Assembly: GCA_945898215.1 (NCBI GenBank)
Contig: CAMDHY010000014.1
Location: 1-55,197, forward strand
DNA from: Pseudoxanthobacter soli DSM 19599
GTDB lineage: Bacteria; Pseudomonadota; Alphaproteobacteria; Rhizobiales; Segnochrobactraceae
Length of the DNA stretch: 55,197 bases
Reading direction: 5' to 3'
Each line of letters opens with the position of its first letter. The stretch's first letter is position 1. This document shows, piece by piece, positions 44,185 to 52,353 of this stretch. The position numbers and the translations under genes were made by a program. Under the pieces are notes generated by a model. The model worked only from the letters and a program-made list of their open reading frames with translations, did not search any database and was not told where the DNA came from.

Positions 44185-45747
44185 TCAGTGCCCGGCCATG
44201 TGGCGGCCGATGGTGGTGCGGTCGGTCTCGGCGATCGGCGCAACGTAGTCGATGCGCCCCTCCGACATCACCGCGACGCGGTCGGCGAGCTCGAGGATCT
44301 CGTCGAGGTCCTCAGACACGAGCAGCACCGCCGCCCCGCGATTGCGCTGGTCCATGATCTGGCTGCGGATCTCCGACACCGAGGCGAAGTCGAGCCCAAA
44401 GCAGGGGTTCGCCACGATCAGCACGTCGACGTCGCCGGAGAGCTCGCGCGCCAGCACCGCCCGCTGCACGTTGCCGCCCGAAACCGTCTCGATCGGCGCG
44501 TCCGGCGAGGTCGTCTTCACCCGGTAGCGACCGATCAGCTCGCGCGCCATCTTGCGGAGCGGCGACGGCTTCAGCCAGAAGCCGAGCCCGGCGATCGGCG
44601 GCTTGTCGAACGACCTGAGCGCGATGTTCTCCGCCACCGACATCTTCGGCGCCGTGGCGTTCTTCAACGGCTCCTCCGGCAGGCCGAACACCTTGAAGCG
44701 GTCCATGTCGGCCCGCTTCGGCTCGAACGGCTGGCTGCGGACGACGATGCGCCCGTCGGTCAGCGGCCGCTGGCCGGACAGCGTCTCGATCAGCTCGCTC
44801 TGGCCGTTGCCCGACACCCCGGCGATGCCGACGATCTCGCCGCCGGCGACCTTGAGGTTCACCCGGTCGAGCGCCGGCAGCCCCTCGTCGTCGATGGCGC
44901 AGAGCGCTGCGAGTTCGAGCTTCGTCTCGCGCGCGTTGAACGGCTGGCGGGCGGCGCGCTCGCGGATCTCCTGGTCGCCGATCATCAGCCGCGCCATCTC
45001 GTCGGTGGACATCTGGCCGACCTTGCCCGCCCCCACCATCCGCCCGCGCCGGAGGATCGACACCTCCTCGGTGAAGGCCGTCACCTCGCGGAACTTGTGG
45101 GTGATCATCAGCACTGACAGCTCGCCGCGCTCGGTCATGCCGCGCAGGAGCCCGAGGATCTCGTCGGCCTCCTGCGGCGTAAGCACCGAGGTCGGCTCGT
45201 CGAGGATGAGGAAGCGCTGGTCGAGATAGAGCTGCTTCAGGATCTCGAGCTTCTGCTTCTCGCCCGCCGACAGGCTCGACACCGGCTTGTCGAGCGGCAC
45301 GCGGAACGGCATCTCGTCGAAGAAGGCCTCGAGCCGCTTCGTCTCCTGGCGCCAGTCGATGATCGCCGGCGCGTCGGCGCGGGCAATCACCAGGTTCTCC
45401 GCCCCCGTCAGGCTCGGGACCAGCGTGAAGTGCTGGTAGACCATGCCGAGCTTCAAAAGCTGCGCATCGCGCGGGTTCTTCACCTCGACGTCCTTGCCGT
45501 CGACGCGGATCGTGCCGCGCGTGGGCTCGTAGAAGCCGAGGATGCACTTCACCAGCGTCGACTTGCCGGCGCCGTTCTCGCCGAGGAGCGCGTGGAACGA
45601 GCCCGGCCGGACCGTGATCGACACGTCCTCGAGCGCCGTGAACGAGCCGAACACCTTGGTCATGCCGACCGTCTCGACGCCGACCGCCGTCCGCCGCCCG
45701 CAGCCGTTGACGGCCGGCGCCGGCGCGATCGCCTCCGCCGCGCTCAC
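44185..45747 (-). CDS. BMP-type ABC importer, tandem ATP-binding subunit
   Basis: A 520-residue protein with two fused ATPase domains, as in RbsA/nucleoside importers. Domain 1: Walker [10 protein letters not shown], signature [18 protein letters not shown], Walker [15 protein letters not shown] and ITHKFREV. Domain 2 (from ~residue 275): a degenerate Walker [11 protein letters not shown], signature [15 protein letters not shown] and [14 protein letters not shown], normal for this family. The start is GTG 45747, overlapping the BiuH stop by 4 nt. It pairs with the two permeases and BMP receptor upstream. Confidence 0.92.
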   Translation of the reverse strand: MSAAEAIAPAPAVNGCGRRTAVGVETVGMTKVFGSFTALEDVSITVRPGSFHALLGENGAGKSTLVKCILGFYEPTRGTIRVDGKDVEVKNPRDAQLLKLGMVYQHFTLVPSLTGAENLVIARADAPAIIDWRQETKRLEAFFDEMPFRVPLDKPVSSLSAGEKQKLEILKQLYLDQRFLILDEPTSVLTPQEADEILGLLRGMTERGELSVLMITHKFREVTAFTEEVSILRRGRMVGAGKVGQMSTDEMARLMIGDQEIRERAARQPFNARETKLELAALCAIDDEGLPALDRVNLKVAGGEIVGIAGVSGNGQSELIETLSGQRPLTDGRIVVRSQPFEPKRADMDRFKVFGLPEEPLKNATAPKMSVAENIALRSFDKPPIAGLGFWLKPSPLRKMARELIGRYRVKTTSPDAPIETVSGGNVQRAVLARELSGDVDVLIVANPCFGLDFASVSEIRSQIMDQRNRGAAVLLVSEDLDEILELADRVAVMSEGRIDYVAPIAETDRTTIGRHMAGH

Positions 45748-46457
45748 GGCAACGCCTCGATCAGGGCGTCGGAGGTCGCCACCGCGCCGAACACGCCGCC
45801 CTGCATCTTGATCATCTTCAGGGCGGCGAGGTGGTTGCCATAGTCGGTGGCGCCGCAGCAGTCCTCCAGCATCAGGCACTCGAACCCGCGGTCGTTCGCC
45901 TCGCGCATCGTCGTGTGGACGCAGACGTCCGTGGTGATGCCGGTCAGGATGATGTTGCGGATGCCGCGGGTGTGCAGGATCAGCTCGAGGTCGGTTGCGC
46001 AGAACGAGCCCTTGCCGGGCTTGTCGATGATCGGCTCGCCGGCCAGCGGATAAAGCTCGGGAATGATGTCCCAGCCCGCCTCGCCGCGCACCAGGATCTT
46101 GCCGCACGGCCCGGCATCGCCGATCCCCGCCCCCATCTGCCGCGACCGCCAGCGCTTGTTCGCCGGCAGGTCGGCCAGATCCGGCCGGTGGCCCTCGCGG
46201 GTGTGGATGATGGTGTAGCCCTTCGCGCGCATCGCCGAGAGCACGCGGGAGATCGGCTCGATCGGCGCCCGCGTCAGCGACAGGTCGTAGCCCATCGTGT
46301 CGACATAGCCGCCCTTCCCGCAGAAGTCGGTCTGCATGTCGATGATGATGAGCGCCGTGTTCGACGGCTTCAGGTCGCCGTCGAACGGCCAGGCATAGGG
46401 GTCGGCGGCGACAGCGACGCCCTCCGGGGCGGCGACAGCACGGGCGAGAGCGGTCAT
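45744..46457 (-). CDS. biuH: Biuret amidohydrolase
   Basis: A 237-residue isochorismatase-fold cysteine hydrolase cleaving biuret to allophanate and ammonia. The triad is D40 ([19 protein letters not shown]), K146 ([18 protein letters not shown]) and C179 ([20 protein letters not shown]); each is four residues later than the D36/K142/C175 I recall for Rhizobium leguminosarum BiuH. The long identical-looking stretches [15 protein letters not shown]-like ([20 protein letters not shown]), [14 protein letters not shown] and [18 protein letters not shown] support BiuH over generic isochorismatases. It sits between a permease gene and the ATPase gene of an importer, tying uptake to hydrolysis. Confidence 0.87.
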   Translation of the reverse strand: MTALARAVAAPEGVAVAADPYAWPFDGDLKPSNTALIIIDMQTDFCGKGGYVDTMGYDLSLTRAPIEPISRVLSAMRAKGYTIIHTREGHRPDLADLPANKRWRSRQMGAGIGDAGPCGKILVRGEAGWDIIPELYPLAGEPIIDKPGKGSFCATDLELILHTRGIRNIILTGITTDVCVHTTMREANDRGFECLMLEDCCGATDYGNHLAALKMIKMQGGVFGAVATSDALIEALP

Positions 46458-46491
46458 GGCGTCTCCTTCTCAGTGGAGAGGAACGGGGCGC

Positions 46492-47433
46492 TCATTTCAC
46501 GATCGACAGTTCGCCCGGCGCGCCGCGGAGCGCCCGCACCTTCGAGGACGAAACGATCATGATGAGGAGCGTCAGCACGTAGGGAGCGGCGTTGAAGAAG
46601 TGGTAGCCTTGGCTGACGCCGATCGACTGCAGCGCCGGCCCGAGCGCGCCGGCCGCACCGAACAGCAGCGCCGCGACGAAGCAGAGCAGCGGGTTCCAGC
46701 GCGCGAAGATGACGAGAGCCACCGCCATCAGCCCCTGGCCGGACGACAGCCCCTCGTTCCACGAGCCCGGATAGTAGAGCGACAGGAACGAGCCGCCGAC
46801 GCCGGCCATGAAGCCGCCGATGGTCGTCGCCACGAACCGCACGCCGAGCACCGAGACGCCGAGCGCCCGCGCGGCGGCGGCCGAGTCCCCCGTGGTGCGC
46901 ACGATCAGCCCGGCCCGGGTATTGCGGAACGCCCACCACATCGCCACCGCCAGCGCCGCGCCGATGAAGAACAAGGGGTTGATCTCGAGCGCCACCCGCA
47001 CCTGCGAGATGTCCGACCACTCGCCGAGCGAGATCGACGGCAGCCGCGGCGCCGTCGGCTGGATGAACGGCTTGCCGAAGAAGAAGGCGAGCCCGACGCC
47101 GAACAGCATCAGCGCGATACCGACCGCGATGTCGTTCACCTTCGGCAGCGAGCAGAGGGCTGCGTGCAGCATGCCGAACAGCGAGCCGGCGATGCCGGCG
47201 GCGAGCACGCCCGTCCACGCCGAGCCGGTCATGTAGGAGACCGCGTAGCCCGTCATCGCCCCGAACACGAGGGTGCCCTCGAGGCCGAGATTGATGCGGC
47301 CGGACTTCTCCGTCAGGCACTCGCCGAGGCTGACGAACAAGAACGGCGTCGACACCCGGATGGCGCCGGCGAACATGGCGAGCGGCACGCTCCACCACCC
47401 GAGATCGGTCGCGACCTGCGAAGGATCCATCAC
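46492..47433 (-). CDS. BMP-type ABC importer, permease 2
   Basis: A 313-residue inner-membrane permease of the BPD-transp-2 family (RbsC/NupQ-like), with about eight helices. ESLTEKSGRINLGLEGTLVFGAMTG-type sequence near residues 37-62 (LTEKSGRINLGLEGTLV) is the EAA-like cytoplasmic loop and first conserved block, and ARALGVSVLGVRFVATTIGGFMAGVGGSFLSL is the second. It follows the other permease after the repeat-bearing gap and precedes biuH by 34 bases. Confidence 0.92.
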   Translation of the reverse strand: MMDPSQVATDLGWWSVPLAMFAGAIRVSTPFLFVSLGECLTEKSGRINLGLEGTLVFGAMTGYAVSYMTGSAWTGVLAAGIAGSLFGMLHAALCSLPKVNDIAVGIALMLFGVGLAFFFGKPFIQPTAPRLPSISLGEWSDISQVRVALEINPLFFIGAALAVAMWWAFRNTRAGLIVRTTGDSAAAARALGVSVLGVRFVATTIGGFMAGVGGSFLSLYYPGSWNEGLSSGQGLMAVALVIFARWNPLLCFVAALLFGAAGALGPALQSIGVSQGYHFFNAAPYVLTLLIMIVSSSKVRALRGAPGELSIVK

Positions 47434-47473
47434 CGCGTTCCTTCCATTGCCGAAACTCGACGGGAGCTGCGAC

Positions 47474-47621
47474 CTGTCCTCCCCCTGCCAGGGGGGAGGA
47501 CAGCCGCGCGCAGCGCGGCAGGTGGGGGCCTGTCAATCCCAACGTCGACCCGAGTTTGGATTGACGGGCCCCACCCTGACCGCTTCGCGGTCTGTCCCTC
47601 CCCCTGGCAGGGGAGGGACAG
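47474..47621. repeat. BIME-like pair of inverted palindromic units, copy 1
   Basis: Unit 47474-47537 has a large hairpin (GTCCTCCCCCTGCC with GGGGGGAGGAC), a small CGCGC/GCGCG hairpin, then GGTGGGGGCCTGTCAAT. Unit 47560-47621 is its inverted copy: ATTGACGGGCCCCACCCTGA, a TTCG-loop hairpin ACCGCTTCGCGGT, and GTCCCTCCCCCTGGC with its complement. The pair fills the gap between the two permease genes. A second pair of the same family lies at 52148-52304. Confidence 0.85.
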
Positions 47622-47638
47622 GGTCCCGTGAGCCCCCC

Positions 47639-48745
47639 TCACCGCTTCCCCCCAAAAATCCGGAACCGCCCGTAGAGCGTCTCGCTCGCCAGCAGCACCA
47701 CGAAGATCAGCCCCTGCAGCACCACCATCGTCGCGTCCGGCAGGCCCATGCGGCGCTGCACCAGGCCGCCGGCCGCGGCGATGCCGCCGAACAGGATCGC
47801 CACCGGCGGGATCGCCAGCGGGTTGTGGCGAGCGAGGAACGACACCAGGATGCCCGAGAACCCGTAGCCGGCGATCAGCGAGGCGTTCGCCTTGCCGTGG
47901 ATCGCCGCCACCTCGAAGAAGCCCGCGAGCCCGGCGCAGCCGCCGGCGATCGCGGTCGCCGCCACGACGAGCTTGCCGACCGGCAGCCCCTGCCCCTGCG
48001 CGGCGCGCACGTTGCCGCCGGTGACGCGGGCCGCAAAGCCGAACGTCGTCCGGCTCATCAGGAGATAGAGCAGCACGCACAAGAGGATGCCGATCGGCAG
48101 CCCCCAGTGCACGTCGATGCCCGGGACATTGCCGATCATGTTCGCCTCGCCGATCGAGGCGGTCGACGGCTTGTTCGGGCTCGCCGGGTCGCGCAGCGGC
48201 CCCTCGACGACGAAGTTGAGGATCGAGATGGCGATGTAGAACATCAGGAGGCTGGCGATCGTCTCGTTGACGCCGCGCCCGTAGCGCAAAAGGCCGACGA
48301 GGCCGATCCACACCGCGCCCACGCCGACGGCCGCCACCAGCATCAGGAACAGCACGATCGCCGGCGGCGCGGTGCCGGCGAGCGGCAGCGCGATCACCGC
48401 CGCGGCGAGCCCGCCCAGCACCAGCGCCCCCTCGCCTCCGATGATGACGAGGCCGAGCTGTGCCGGGATCGCCACGCAGAGCGCGGTGAAGATCAACGGC
48501 GCAGACCGGACGAGGGTGTTCTGCCAGGAAAACGACGTGCCGTAGCCGCCGACCCAGAGAAGCTGGAAGAACTGGCCCGGCGACTGGCCGAGCGCCAGCA
48601 GGAACAGCGAGAACAGCGCCGCCGAGACGATCAGCGCGAACAGCGGGATCGCGAGATACTCGGCCGAGCGGCCGATGCGGTCGCGCCACTCCGCCATCCC
48701 CGCCCCGGCGGGCAGCCCCGTCCCGTCTCTCACGGCATCGCTCAC
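47639..48745 (-). CDS. BMP-type ABC importer, permease 1
   Basis: A 368-residue BPD-transp-2 permease with ~8-9 helices. PQLGLVIIGGEGALVLGGLAA-like sequence (LGLVIIGGEGALVLGGL) is the conserved nucleoside-type loop, followed by VNETIASLLMFYIAISILNFVVEG, and TTFGFAARVTGGNVRAAQGQGLPVGKL as the coupling region. It follows the binding-protein gene after ~100 bases and is separated from permease 2 by a 205-base repeat-bearing spacer. Confidence 0.92.
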   Translation of the reverse strand: MSDAVRDGTGLPAGAGMAEWRDRIGRSAEYLAIPLFALIVSAALFSLFLLALGQSPGQFFQLLWVGGYGTSFSWQNTLVRSAPLIFTALCVAIPAQLGLVIIGGEGALVLGGLAAAVIALPLAGTAPPAIVLFLMLVAAVGVGAVWIGLVGLLRYGRGVNETIASLLMFYIAISILNFVVEGPLRDPASPNKPSTASIGEANMIGNVPGIDVHWGLPIGILLCVLLYLLMSRTTFGFAARVTGGNVRAAQGQGLPVGKLVVAATAIAGGCAGLAGFFEVAAIHGKANASLIAGYGFSGILVSFLARHNPLAIPPVAILFGGIAAAGGLVQRRMGLPDATMVVLQGLIFVVLLASETLYGRFRIFGGKR

Positions 48746-48849
48746 GGTACGCCTCCCCCGGCTGGCACGGCTTCAGGGATCACGGCCGGGCGGCTCAGCG
48801 CCCGGACGTTAAGCCTCGCGGCCGGGCGTAAACCCCCGGCCGGTGCGCG

Positions 48850-50049
48850 TCAGCTCGTCGAGCCGACGACGCCGTCGACGAGGAAGCTCGTCTGCTCGAG
48901 CCAGACGTCGTAGGCGTCGTGCTCGGTGCCGGCCGGGATCACCTCCTTGCCGGTATTGTCCTTCATCGGGCCCTGGTAGATCACCTTGCCGGCGCGCAGC
49001 TCCGCCTTCGCCTGCTCGCAGGCGGCGCGGATGAGGTCGGTGGAGGCGGCGCCATAGGCGGTGTTCTGGACGTAGTCCTTGTCGTAGCCGCCGCGGACGA
49101 AGTTCGGCAGCGTGCCGCCGGTCGTCAGGATGTCGGCGAACTCCTTGTAGATCGTCAGCCACTTGTACTCGGCGCCGGTGAGAAAGCCCTTCGGCGCGAG
49201 GTCGGCCTGGCTGGCGTTGTGGCCGCAGGTCATGACGCCGCGGCGCTCGGCCGTCTCGATGACGACCTTCGGGCTGTCGACGTGGCAGGTGATGACTTCC
49301 GCCCCGGCGTCGATCAGTGCGTTCGTCGCCTCGGCCTCGCGCACCGGCATCGACCATTCGCCGGTGAACACCACCTGCACCTTGGCGTCGGGGTTGACGC
49401 TCTTCGCGCCGAGCGTGAACGAGTTGATGTTGAGGAGCACCGTCGGGATGGGCTTCGCCGCCACGAAGCCGAGCTTGCCGGCCTTCGAGGCGAGGCCGGC
49501 GGCGATGCCGTCGACATAGTGCGCCTGGTCGAGATAGCAGAAGTAGCTGCCGGCGTTCTTCGGCGCCGCGTCGGTCCAGAGACCCGCGGCGTGGCGGAAC
49601 TGCACGTCGGGGAATTTCTTCGCCATCTCCAGCATGTAGGGGTCGTAGTAGCCGAAGGACGTCGCGAAGATCAGGTTCGCACCGTCGAGTTCGATCATGC
49701 TCTCCATCGACTTCGAAACGGCGATCGTCTCGGGGACGTTCTCCTCCTCGATCACCGTGACGCCCGGCACCTGCTTCAGCGCCGCGGCGGCGACCGCGTG
49801 GGCCTGGTTCCAGCCATAGTCGTCGCGCGGGCCGACATAGACGATGCCGATGGTGAGGCCCGAGGCGCGCGCCGGCCGGATACCGCTGAGCCCGGCGCCC
49901 GCCACCAGCGCGCCGGCGGCGGCACCCTTCAGCAGCGTCCGGCGGTCGAGCGAGAAGCCGCCCGCCCCGCCGAGGCTGCCTGAGCCGCCGAGCTTTGGCA
50001 GGAACGTCCGCCGGCCAGCCGCGCCCGGCCGCGAAGTGTCGTCGTGCAT
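48850..50049 (-). CDS. BMP-family periplasmic substrate-binding protein
   Basis: A 399-residue receptor. After a long N-terminal stretch, FSLDRRTLLKGAAAGALVAG is a Tat-type twin-arginine signal, with probable cleavage after ARA (residue ~63). The mature part has BMP/PnrA features: GIVYVGPRDDYGWNQAHAVA (Asp-Tyr ligand loop), LIFATSFGYYDPYMLEMAKKFPDV and LGFVAAKPIPTVLLNIN, IDAGAEVITCHVDSP. Start ATG 50049. It heads the operon. BMP proteins classically bind nucleosides; given biuH in the operon a urea-like or ureide ligand is inferred. Confidence 0.92.
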   Translation of the reverse strand: MHDDTSRPGAAGRRTFLPKLGGSGSLGGAGGFSLDRRTLLKGAAAGALVAGAGLSGIRPARASGLTIGIVYVGPRDDYGWNQAHAVAAAALKQVPGVTVIEEENVPETIAVSKSMESMIELDGANLIFATSFGYYDPYMLEMAKKFPDVQFRHAAGLWTDAAPKNAGSYFCYLDQAHYVDGIAAGLASKAGKLGFVAAKPIPTVLLNINSFTLGAKSVNPDAKVQVVFTGEWSMPVREAEATNALIDAGAEVITCHVDSPKVVIETAERRGVMTCGHNASQADLAPKGFLTGAEYKWLTIYKEFADILTTGGTLPNFVRGGYDKDYVQNTAYGAASTDLIRAACEQAKAELRAGKVIYQGPMKDNTGKEVIPAGTEHDAYDVWLEQTSFLVDGVVGSTS

Positions 50050-50248
50050 GAGAAGCGCTCCCCTGAGGTTCCGACCGGCCGCCCCCGCGCCCCCGCGTGC
50101 GGCCTCTGGCAGGGAGGACTGCAACCGACGTGCCAAGCGTGGGAACCGGCGGCGTGCGGCCGTCCTGCGGCCGTCCTGAGGCCAGCGGCGCTTGCAATAG
50201 TCGTCGCCACAACGCCAGTCAGGCTACATTTTGGGCAATCTTGCCCCG

Positions 50249-50268
50249 CTTGTATGCACCTTGTATGC
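50249..50268. promoter_or_regulatory. Two direct CTTGTATGC repeats upstream of the BMP operon
   Basis: CTTGTATGC occurs at 50249-50257 and again at 50260-50268, an 11-base period, i.e. one helical turn. It lies ~200 bases before the binding-protein start, in the AT-leaning part of the gap. TTGTAT half-sites resemble those of GntR/FCD regulators (TTGTATACAA type), so this is a candidate operator for the cluster's GntR protein; no symmetric full site is present. Confidence 0.4.
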
Positions 50269-50304
50269 GATCTTGGTCCCGTCTCCCGGTCTTGCGGCCC
50301 GCCG

Positions 50305-51387
50305 TCAGCCGCCCGTTTTGGCGACCACGAGCCGCGCGAGCGGGATCGTCATCGCCTCCGGCGCCGCCGCCAGCCGTGCGGCGAGCCCGACCTCCAGCCG
50401 GTCCATGAACACCGGGACGCGCGCGTCGCCGCCCCCGCCGACGAGGCCGAGCGCCAGCGTCGGAAACACCGAGGCGCGCGCGAACGCCGCCCAGCGCGCG
50501 CCGAAGCCGCCGGCATCGCGTTCGTGGCGATAGTCGTCGAAGATGCGATCCTCGCCGAGGAAGACCTCGCAGCGCTCGAGCGACAGACCGGCGAACGAAC
50601 CCGTGCCGGCGAACGGCGCCGCGAGCTCCGCCACCCCGCGCCCGACCGTCGGGATCGCCATCGCGGCGACCTCGTCGGGGCCGATCAGGCCGTCGGCCGC
50701 GAGCGCGAGCAGCGCCTCGTAGAGCGCCGCGAGCAGCGGCCCGTAGCCGAAGCCGCCGTCGGCGTCGAGCCCCATCGTCACCACCACGAGCCGCCCGCCC
50801 GCCACCAGTTCCCGCGCGCGGTGCGTCAGGAACGTCTCCCAGTCGGCCGCCGCCTGCGCGGCGTAGGCGGCGCGCACCGACCCGTCGTTGCTGAACGCGG
50901 CCTGTACCTGGTCGGGGATCGGCCCGGGCGCGCGGCTCAGCCACTGCACCGCCCACGAACTCCAGCCGAGCGTGACGCTCGCCGGCGGCAGCACCGGACC
51001 GTAGAAGCTGCGGCCGACCGCTGCCGGATAGACCCCGGCATCGTCGCGGAGATAGCTGTTCGGATCGCGGTCGAGCAGTTCGAACAGCGTGGCGAAGTCG
51101 CTCCCCGCCACGTCGGTGTGCATCACCACGATCGGCCGTGCGGCACCGACGCGGCGGCGCACCCCGTCGATCGCGAGTTGCATCGGCACGAGCGAATTGC
51201 GCCCCTGCGCACAGCCATAGTCGGCAACGACGACGGCGCCGTCGCCGGTGAGCGGCACCGTCGCCGCGGCGGCTTCCAGCATCGGCAGCGCGCCGGCGAG
51301 CCCGGCGGCCTGCACCGCCGCGTTGCGATTGTAGGCGCCCTGCCCCTCCATCGGTGCCGGCCCGGCGTCGCCCCGACCATCGCTCAT
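50305..51387 (-). CDS. SABATH-type SAM-dependent carboxyl methyltransferase
   Basis: A 360-residue cytoplasmic methyltransferase. MEGQGAYNRNAAVQAAG near the N-terminus, VVVADYGCAQGRNSLVPM (motif I with the acidic-Gly loop), IVVMHTDVAGSDFATLFELL, and the substrate-pocket segment VGRSFYGPVLPPASVTLGWSSWAVQWLSR match the plant-like SABATH family (Methyltransf_7), which methylates small carboxylic acids. LVAGGRLVVVTMGLD is the post-motif strand. Start ATG 51387 gives MSDGRGDAG; an internal ATG at residue 13 is possible. The natural acid substrate cannot be read from sequence. It lies just upstream of the BMP operon, 255 bases away on the same strand. Confidence 0.85.
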   Translation of the reverse strand: MSDGRGDAGPAPMEGQGAYNRNAAVQAAGLAGALPMLEAAAATVPLTGDGAVVVADYGCAQGRNSLVPMQLAIDGVRRRVGAARPIVVMHTDVAGSDFATLFELLDRDPNSYLRDDAGVYPAAVGRSFYGPVLPPASVTLGWSSWAVQWLSRAPGPIPDQVQAAFSNDGSVRAAYAAQAAADWETFLTHRARELVAGGRLVVVTMGLDADGGFGYGPLLAALYEALLALAADGLIGPDEVAAMAIPTVGRGVAELAAPFAGTGSFAGLSLERCEVFLGEDRIFDDYRHERDAGGFGARWAAFARASVFPTLALGLVGGGGDARVPVFMDRLEVGLAARLAAAPEAMTIPLARLVVAKTGG

Positions 51388-51639
51388 CCTGCGTCTCCCC
51401 CGCCGCCGGCCACCCGTGGCCGGAGCCGCGATCATCCCCGAGCACCGCGACGAGCGCCAGCCACCCGCAGGGTCGCCGGCTCCCCCGTTGCCACGGCCGC
51501 CGCCCACGGCCGACCGTCCACCACAGACGGCCCGCCAACCCGCCACCCACTGCCCACTGCCGGCTGCCCACTGCCGACTGCCGATTCACCCCTCCTGCTG
51601 CGCGATAGGAATAAAACCCTTGACGCGGACACCATCCCC
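51388..51639. other. Left part of a 1.1-kb gene-free region
   Basis: No gene is supported between the SABATH methyltransferase (51387) and the amidotransferase (52492). This left part is C-rich and contains the five-copy heptamer array at 51549-51583. Open frames crossing the region are products of high GC. Confidence 0.6.
51549..51583. repeat. Heptamer tandem repeat, ACTGCC(C/G) type, five copies
   Basis: ACTGCCC, ACTGCCG, GCTGCCC, ACTGCCG and ACTGCCG run in direct tandem. It is the longest of the four heptamer arrays in the window and lies ~60 bases before the structured RNA candidate. Confidence 0.85.
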
Positions 51640-52090
51640 ATCCACACTCCCCTCGTCCACTCGGAGGGGCGCAGCCGGAGGCGTACCGGTGCCCGCGGGG
51701 TGGACGGCGGTGACCCGCGGCTGGAGAAGACGCGCAAACTCCTTCCCCGGGGGGATCGTGGGCAAAGCCTCCCGTCGCCACCACGAGCGGCGTCCCGGGC
51801 CTCCGCGAGGGCGGAGGCAGTACCGGTCCTTCGGGGCCGGTGCCAGGGAGTAGCGCCTGCGGCGACCAAGGCGAGGAAAGCGCGCCGGCCCGCAGACCGC
51901 CAGGGGGAGCACCGGGACCCAGGCAACACCGTTTTCACGGGGCGCCGAGAGGCGCGGGCGTCGCAAGACGCCCTGCGGCGGACGATCATCCGCCGCCACC
52001 ATACGGATTGCGCCGATCGGCGCCCCGTCCCCTCCACTCGAGGGGGAGAGACGAGATCAAAACCCCGGCGGGAGACCGCGCGGGGGTGGA
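51640..52090 (+). ncRNA. Candidate large structured noncoding RNA (~400-450 nt)
   Basis: The plus strand folds into successive compact hairpins: GCCTCCGC with GCGGAGGC (51799-51818); ACCGGTCC with GGGCCGGT closing TTCG (51822-51841, with one G-U pair that fits only this strand); GCGCC with GGCGC closing GAGA (51942-51955); GGGCGTC with GACGCCC closing GCAA (51956-51973); GCGGCGGA with TCCGCCGC (51975-51996); a palindrome at 52010-52023; CCCCTC with GAGGGG (52029-52045); and GCGG with CCGC closing GAGA near 52066-52080. Several tetraloops are UUCG or GNRA on this strand and would not be on the other. A long-range stem GTCCAC/GTGGAC (51655-51660 with 51700-51705) and TCGTGG/CCACGA (51756-51761 with 51781-51786) add to the fold. 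RNA class not recognised; ends are approximate. Confidence 0.6.
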
Positions 52091-52147
52091 GGTGTTTGGG
52101 GGCGAGGGTGGAAGAGTTTGAGGGGGCGGCGGCGGCAAGCGCGACGC

Positions 52148-52304
52148 GTCCCTCCCCTGCCAGGGGGAGGGACAGGCGACCGCAGGTCGCCAGGGTGGGG
52201 CCCGTCAATTCGGACAGCGACGACGGAGAGGTCGAGCCCGCGATTCACGGGCCCCACCCTGACCCCCTTCGGCGGTCTGTCCCTCCCCCTGGCAGGGGAG
52301 GGAC
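52148..52304. repeat. BIME-like pair of inverted palindromic units, copy 2
   Basis: Unit 52148-52210 has GTCCCTCCCCTGCC with GGGGGAGGGAC as large hairpin, then GGCGACC with GGTCGCC, then GGTGGGGCCCGTCAATT. Unit 52243-52304 is its inverted copy beginning ATTCACGGGCCCCACCCTGA. Same layout as 47474-47621. It lies directly 3' of the structured RNA candidate. Confidence 0.85.
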
Positions 52305-52325
52305 GAGGCATCACCGCCCTGCCCC

Positions 52326-52353
52326 ACTGCACACTGCCTACTGCCTACTGCCC
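52326..52353. repeat. Heptamer tandem repeat, ACTGCCT type, four copies
   Basis: ACTGCAC, ACTGCCT, ACTGCCT and ACTGCCC in tandem, 20 bases after the BIME-like pair and ~140 bases before the amidotransferase gene. Confidence 0.85.

Noticed and set aside
43052-50049. Purine or nucleoside salvage operon (from the BMP receptor)
   Set aside because: No nucleosidase, deaminase or xanthine dehydrogenase gene is present; the BiuH triad and surrounding segments point to ureide-type substrates instead.
51586-52002. Minus-strand 138-codon frame across the structured RNA candidate
   Set aside because: Its Arg/Pro-rich product has no ribosome site or family look, and the underlying DNA is a series of perfect hairpins on the plus strand.
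51640-52090. RNase P RNA, tmRNA, SRP RNA or group II intron at this place
   Set aside because: GAGGAAAG near 51873 recalls RNase P but the other conserved core segments are missing; no tRNA-like T-loop, no SRP GGAAG core context and no domain V were found.
40121-52353. Heptamer arrays as CRISPR
   Set aside because: Units are 7 bases without spacers and there are no cas genes.
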